A DNA stretch of 16,007 bases, taken from the NCBI GenBank assembly GCA_947623795.1, contig CANQHS010000013.1, forward strand, positions 1 through 16,007. Reading direction: 5' to 3'. A program made the position numbers and the translations under genes. This document shows, one piece after another, positions 13,515 through 16,007 of this stretch. The stretch's first letter is position 1, and each line of letters starts with the position of its first letter. Origin of the DNA: an uncultured Clostridia bacterium. GTDB lineage: Bacteria > Bacillota > Clostridia > Christensenellales > UBA1242. The notes below the pieces were generated by a model. The model made no database searches. It was not told the DNA's origin and saw only the letters and a program-made list of their open reading frames with translations.

Positions 13515-13520
13515 ATAAAT

Positions 13521-13549
13521 ATATTACCATAAAAAAGGATGGTGAGCAA
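13521..13549 (-). promoter_or_regulatory. Promoter of the methyltransferase gene, predicted leaderless
   Basis: On the minus strand, TTGCTC (13549-13544), 17 bases, then TGgTAATAT with the hexamer at 13526-13521. The predicted start is 13514, the first base of the ATG. Confidence 0.5.
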
Positions 13550-13602
13550 TTATATTTTTAAATTTTTGCAAAATTCATGTTTAAACAACTTTTTTTGTTT
13601 TA

Positions 13603-13610
13603 CATATAAT
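13603..13610 (+). promoter_or_regulatory. Possible -10 element of the collagen-like gene
   Basis: CATATAAT can be read as a sigma-A TATAAT (13605-13610) with a weak upstream TAAACA at 17 bases, or as a sigma-E/K-type CATA...T box. The second reading would suit a spore-coat gene. The sequence alone cannot decide. Confidence 0.35.
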
Positions 13611-13628
13611 GTTGTGAGGAGAAAAGAT

Positions 13629-14165
13629 ATGAAATGCTTTAATTTTAACACACCTAGTAACAATTGTTGCAACCCTTGTCCACCTAAACCAATTTCTCCT
13701 AACTATACACGATATATTTTGCAAACCGTTTCTGGTGGTGTAACCGGCCCTACAGGTCCAACAGGCCCGGCCGGCGCACCAGGATTTACCGCAACAGCGT
13801 TTTTTACCGCGCCAAGCGTAACAAATGCCGAACCTACACTTATTTTGGAAAATTCTTATCCAACCAGCCAAACGGAAATTACCCTTGCTGGCGGCAACGG
13901 AATTAACTTAACTCCCGGCACATATTTATTGCGCTTTGGCTCAACCGTTACAAGCACAAACGGCACGCCACCAACAATTTCAATATCCGTTGACAATGTT
14001 GTAGAGAGTGGGACAATAAGAACCGGCGTTGCTTTTGGCTCAGCAAGCTTAACAGGCGATGCGCTAATAACAATTGCAACTCCATCGATATTATCTTTTA
14101 ATGTAACAATTGCAAATGAACTTATTTATGATGAAAATTTCATAATAATTTCTAAACTAGGTTAA
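13629..14165 (+). CDS. Collagen-like repeat protein with BclA-type C-terminal domain
   Basis: The 178-residue protein has a Cys-rich head (MKCFNFNTPSNNCCNPCPPK). A short collagen-like run of five GXY triplets, GVTGPTGPTGPAGAPG (37-52), follows. A beta-rich C-terminal domain (about 55-178) contains TPGTYLLRFGST, the pattern of the C1q/TNF-like trimerisation domain of the exosporium protein BclA. No signal peptide is seen, as is usual for spore-surface collagens. GTGAGGAGAA before the ATG fixes this start; reading further upstream would place the promoter and ribosome binding site in the coding region. The collagen part is much shorter than in Bacillus BclA. A spore or cell-surface location is inferred. 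Confidence 0.87.
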   Translation: MKCFNFNTPSNNCCNPCPPKPISPNYTRYILQTVSGGVTGPTGPTGPAGAPGFTATAFFTAPSVTNAEPTLILENSYPTSQTEITLAGGNGINLTPGTYLLRFGSTVTSTNGTPPTISISVDNVVESGTIRTGVAFGSASLTGDALITIATPSILSFNVTIANELIYDENFIIISKLG

Positions 14166-14190
14166 AAAATGCCACACTCGTGGCATTTTT
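14165..14190 (+). terminator. Terminator of the collagen-like gene
   Basis: AAAAATGCCAC/GTGGCATTTTT (14165-14175 with 14180-14190) is an 11-bp stem with an ACTC loop. Confidence 0.9.
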
Positions 14191-14230
14191 CTTTTAACTT
14201 TTGCAATTAATTTGCAAATATTTTTGTTAA

Positions 14231-14264
14231 TTTTGGTAGACATTTTGGTAGACCACCTCGGTAG
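14231..14264 (+). repeat. Short tandem direct repeat TTTTGGTAGAC
   Basis: TTTTGGTAGAC occurs at 14231-14241 and 14243-14253, and a partial GGTAG at 14260-14264. It lies in the roughly 170-base noncoding stretch between the collagen-like gene terminator and the tRNA terminator, which holds no other recognisable element. Confidence 0.5.
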
Positions 14265-14334
14265 TTTGCTAATTTTTGCAAAATTTCGTGATTTTTGCAA
14301 TTTCGATAAAACACTGCATCTTGTTGAAGAAAAC

Positions 14335-14362
14335 AAAAAATTCCACTATATATGGTGGAATA
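14335..14362 (-). terminator. Terminator of tRNA-Ser
   Basis: On the minus strand, TTCCAC/GTGGAA (14360-14355 with 14346-14341) is followed by six T residues (14340-14335), a few bases past the tRNA 3' end. Confidence 0.8.
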
Positions 14363-14366
14363 TGGG

Positions 14367-14454
14367 TGGCGGAGGGCTAGGGATTCGAACCCCAGGAGGC
14401 TTTCACCTCGGCAGTTTTCAAGACTGCTGTATTAGACCACTCTACCAGCCCTCC
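14367..14454 (-). tRNA. tRNA-Ser(UGA)
   Basis: The minus strand starts GGAGGGCTGGTAGAGTGG, a D-arm. The anticodon stem CAGTC/ACTG region holds the loop CTTGAAA, giving anticodon TGA. A long class II variable arm (GAGG...CCTC) and the T arm GGGGTTCGAATCCC follow. The acceptor stem closes perfectly (GGAGGGC with GCCCTCC). The discriminator is G, and the CCA end is encoded (14369-14367). The long variable arm identifies a serine tRNA; it decodes UCA and probably other UCN codons. Confidence 0.97.
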
Positions 14455-14497
14455 GTAAATATAATTAAAATGTTTTGCACTGCTTAAATGCTTTTTT

Positions 14498-14526
14498 AAT
14501 ATAACATAAAATTTTAGTTTTGGCAA
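14498..14526 (-). promoter_or_regulatory. Promoter of tRNA-Ser
   Basis: On the minus strand, TTGCCA (14526-14521), 17 bases, then TATATT (14503-14498). Transcription would start near 14491, leaving a roughly 37-nt 5' leader for RNase P to remove. Confidence 0.75.
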
Positions 14527-14764
14527 GTGTTTTTTAAAATTTGTTGAATTATTGTTTATTTCTTTTTAACTTTAATAATATGAATGAGAGGAATCCGTTT
14601 CAAATAAGTTTTATTAGAGTTTAATTTACTATCAAATTAGCCAATCAAAACTTCGTCGTCATAAAATTTAGAAATCAGGCGCTTCATAGCATTATCAATT
14701 TAGAAATTAACGCAATAGTAATTCAATTTATAAAATAATAAATTAGGGAAAGCAATGAACATAA
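14527..14764. other. AT-rich intergenic region with loose repeats
   Basis: No credible gene was found on either strand. The word ATCAATTTAGAAA occurs at 14694-14706 and 14764-14776, and related words (AAATTTAGAAA near 14664, CAATTTATAAA near 14724) give a loose spacing of about 30-40 bases. The last copy overlaps the end of the glycosylase gene. This looks like decayed sequence from duplication or a lost gene; no terminator for the glycosylase gene is evident here. Confidence 0.4.
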
Positions 14765-15253
14765 TCAATTTAGAAACTGCAAAATTTGTTTGAACTTTGC
14801 TTTAAGTTCATCATAATGTACTGCGCAATTGGCGGGGCTGGTGCTTGGAAGGGTAAAGCAGTTGACACCAATATATTTTTTATATAATTTTGTTGCGGTG
14901 TTGCCCAAACAGAACACTGCTTTAATTTGTGTTTTGCGAATTAGAGTTTTTATGTCATTCACTTTAACATTTTTGATGCTGCTGTCGCTCGCTCCAACAA
15001 TTTCGCAACTTGAAATTATGTCCCACAAGGCAATGTTGTGCTTTAAAAGGAAATTTTTCTTTTCATCATTTGTGGTGGGAAGAGTGTCGTTAAAAATATC
15101 TGCCAAGACCTTAAAAAATCTATTTTGTGGGTGGCTAAAATAAAAGCCAACATCTCTCGATTTTGGCGATGGGAAACTGCCCAGCAACAAAACCTTGCTG
15201 TTTTCGTCGTATATCGGCTCAAAAGGATGAGTGACAAAATTGGACTTTTTCAT
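14765..15253 (-). CDS. Uracil/hypoxanthine-DNA glycosylase, UDG family 6 (HDG-like)
   Basis: This is a base-excision repair enzyme removing deaminated bases. LLLGSFPSPKS (22-32) is motif 1, and GFYFSHPQNRFFKVLADIF (36-54) is the conserved HPQNRFW-type segment that separates hypoxanthine-DNA glycosylases from Mug/TDG. KAVFCLGNTATKL (111-123) is a core strand, and LPSTSPAN (135-142) is the DNA-intercalating motif 2. The 162-residue length fits the family. Deoxyinosine is the likely main substrate. The ATG at 15253 has no ribosome binding site; an extended -10 places the transcription start at the ATG itself. It diverges from the NlpC/P60-like gene, with about 120 bases between. Confidence 0.9.
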   Translation of the reverse strand: MKKSNFVTHPFEPIYDENSKVLLLGSFPSPKSRDVGFYFSHPQNRFFKVLADIFNDTLPTTNDEKKNFLLKHNIALWDIISSCEIVGASDSSIKNVKVNDIKTLIRKTQIKAVFCLGNTATKLYKKYIGVNCFTLPSTSPANCAVHYDELKAKFKQILQFLN

Positions 15254-15259
15254 ATATTA

Positions 15260-15268
15260 ATTTTAACA
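15260..15268 (-). promoter_or_regulatory. Extended -10 of the glycosylase gene, predicted leaderless
   Basis: On the minus strand, TGtTAAAAT, with the hexamer at 15265-15260. The -35 region is poor (TAGTAA). The seventh base after the hexamer is 15253, the A of the ATG. Confidence 0.45.
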
Positions 15269-15336
15269 AAAATGCATAATGTTTACTATTATTTTTGTTA
15301 TTTTTAATAAAATAAGCTGTTATTGCTAAATTTTGC

Positions 15337-15365
15337 TTTAAAAATTTGAAATTTTTTGATATAAT
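15337..15365 (+). promoter_or_regulatory. Promoter of the NlpC/P60-like gene, predicted leaderless
   Basis: TTTAAA (15337-15342), 17 bases, then TATAAT (15360-15365). Transcription would start at 15372-15373, and the ATG is at 15373. Confidence 0.55.
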
Positions 15366-15372
15366 TATAAAA

Positions 15373-15903
15373 ATGAGCGAAAAAAGTTTGTACATAGTGT
15401 TGAGTCAAACGGGAACGGTGCTTTCCAAAGTGCTTAAATTTTTTACGCGGGCAGAGTATAACCATGCCTCAATTGCTCTCAGTCCAACTTTGGATAAGAT
15501 GTATTCTTATGGCAGAGTCAATCCCAAAAACCCTTTCCGTGGTGGCTTTGTTGAAGAAGGCAAGGATATTGGAACATTTAAGCGCTTTAATCAGACAAAA
15601 GCGGCCGTTATGGAATTAAAGGTGAGCGAGCAAGAATATGATGCTGTTAAAAATTACATAGAAAATATGGTGAATAGGAGATGCGAATTTCACTATAATT
15701 ATTGGGGACTGTTTTTAGGATTTTTAGGCATAAATGTCGCACCACAAAAAAGATTTTATTGTTCACAATTTGTAAAAAAATGTTTAACCGAGCAAAACAT
15801 TCAAAACTCAACCAAGCTTCCAAAAATTATCAAGCCAATTGACTTTTTAAAACTGACAGACACTCGAATTATTTACACTGGCTTATTAAAAAATTACAAT
15901 TAA
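15373..15903 (+). CDS. YiiX-like permuted NlpC/P60 papain-fold protein
   Basis: The 176-residue soluble protein belongs to the circularly permuted NlpC/P60 (YiiX/YebB-like) cysteine amidase or lipid-hydrolase group. The catalytic His31 lies in AEYNHASIALS (27-37) and the catalytic Cys130 in RFYCSQFVKKCL (127-138). MYSYGRVNPKNPFRGGFV (43-60) and LPKIIKPIDFLKL (149-161) are conserved in its Firmicutes relatives. The permuted order, His before Cys, is evident. No signal peptide is found, so it acts in the cytoplasm on an unknown amide or ester substrate. The start at 15373 is preferred over an upstream TTG at 15346, which lies within the promoter. There is no Shine-Dalgarno sequence. Confidence 0.87.
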   Translation: MSEKSLYIVLSQTGTVLSKVLKFFTRAEYNHASIALSPTLDKMYSYGRVNPKNPFRGGFVEEGKDIGTFKRFNQTKAAVMELKVSEQEYDAVKNYIENMVNRRCEFHYNYWGLFLGFLGINVAPQKRFYCSQFVKKCLTEQNIQNSTKLPKIIKPIDFLKLTDTRIIYTGLLKNYN

Positions 15904-15904
15904 A

Positions 15905-15925
15905 AAACTAGCTGTCCGCTAGTTT
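15905..15925. terminator. Bidirectional terminator between the NlpC/P60-like gene and gap
   Basis: AAACTAGC/GCTAGTTT (15905-15912 with 15918-15925) has a TGTCC loop. T6 follows on the minus strand and a T-rich tail on the plus strand. It contains the TAG stop codon of the minus-strand gap gene (15921-15919). Confidence 0.85.
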
Positions 15926-16007
15926 GTTTGTTTCTTTAAATTGTTGTCTTTTTGATACATAACTTTTGCAAGGTCAAGGCATTTGTTGCTATATCCCCAT
16001 TCGTTGT
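15919..16007 (-). CDS. gap: Glyceraldehyde-3-phosphate dehydrogenase, C-terminal end only
   Basis: The minus strand entering from the window edge encodes NEWGYSNKCLDLAKVMYQKD and a short polar tail, then TAG at 15921-15919. NEWGYSNxxxDLA is the conserved C-terminal signature of glycolytic GAPDH (usually YDNEWGYSNRVVDL). The tail after DLAKVM is about ten residues longer than in many homologues. The rest of the gene lies outside the window. Confidence 0.85.
   Translation of the reverse strand, partial: NEWGYSNKCLDLAKVMYQKDNNLKKQTN

Noticed and set aside
13539..13628. Upstream start for the collagen-like gene
   Set aside because: It would include the promoter region and the GAGGAG site in the coding sequence; the ATG at 13629 has the correct SD spacing.
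14212..14487. 91-residue open frame on the plus strand
   Set aside because: It runs through the antisense of tRNA-Ser and its terminator; the GIRTP-like stretch is the usual artefact of reading a tRNA backwards.
14664..14776. CRISPR-like array of ATCAATTTAGAAA words
   Set aside because: The copies are too short and diverged, spacing is uneven, and no cas gene is present in the window.
15346..15372. TTG start for the NlpC/P60-like gene
   Set aside because: It lies between the -35 and -10 boxes, and homology begins at the ATG at 15373.

Overview
The window looks like chromosome of a low-GC Gram-positive bacterium, probably an uncultured gut clostridium. The evidence is strong AT bias, AGGAG-type ribosome binding sites, hairpin-plus-T terminators after almost every gene, and the order mreB-like / minD / minE / spoIVFB-like protease / rplU / prp / rpmA. 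That order is a thinned version of the Bacillus/Clostridium block mreBCD-minCD-spoIVFAB-rplU-ysxB-rpmA. TGA is used as a stop codon, so the code is standard. The species cannot be fixed from the sequence.

Layout. Positions 1-1882 hold a divergent MreB-like actin with an unclear 5' end, then minD and minE. Positions 1883-2134 are a patch of noncoding repeats. Positions 2135-2929 encode a SpoIVFB-type M50 membrane protease; a tiny antisense RNA cassette sits at its 3' end. Positions 3094-3645 hold an unrecognised gene with a consensus promoter and a perfect terminator. Positions 3702-4756 are the L21 / Prp / L27 operon. From 4815 to 9545 the minus strand carries an unknown membrane-anchored protein, a membrane-bound XRE regulator with an operator-like inverted repeat, a large GH51-type arabinofuranosidase and a cytosolic Cu/Zn superoxide dismutase. 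Positions 9622-10693 encode a membrane acyltransferase broken at an 11-G tract, a likely phase-variable gene now in the OFF state. Positions 10782-12784 form an operon of a CsoR-like repressor, an acyl-ACP thioesterase and a DegV/FakB fatty-acid-binding protein. After that come a methyltransferase (-), a short collagen-like surface or spore protein (+), tRNA-Ser(UGA) (-), a family-6 uracil/hypoxanthine DNA glycosylase (-), a YiiX-like NlpC/P60 cysteine amidase (+) and the last codons of gap (-), which run off the window end.

Together the genes are mostly housekeeping (division, translation, glycolysis, repair), mixed with surface and niche functions (glycan acylation, plant polysaccharide use, collagen-like protein, oxidative defence). 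Three signals deserve most attention: the poly-G switch in the acyltransferase; five genes without a Shine-Dalgarno sequence, each with a -10 box placed so that transcription would start at or within one base of the ATG (a leaderless class); and a promoter-plus-hairpin RNA of about 42 nt antisense to the end of spoIVFB.
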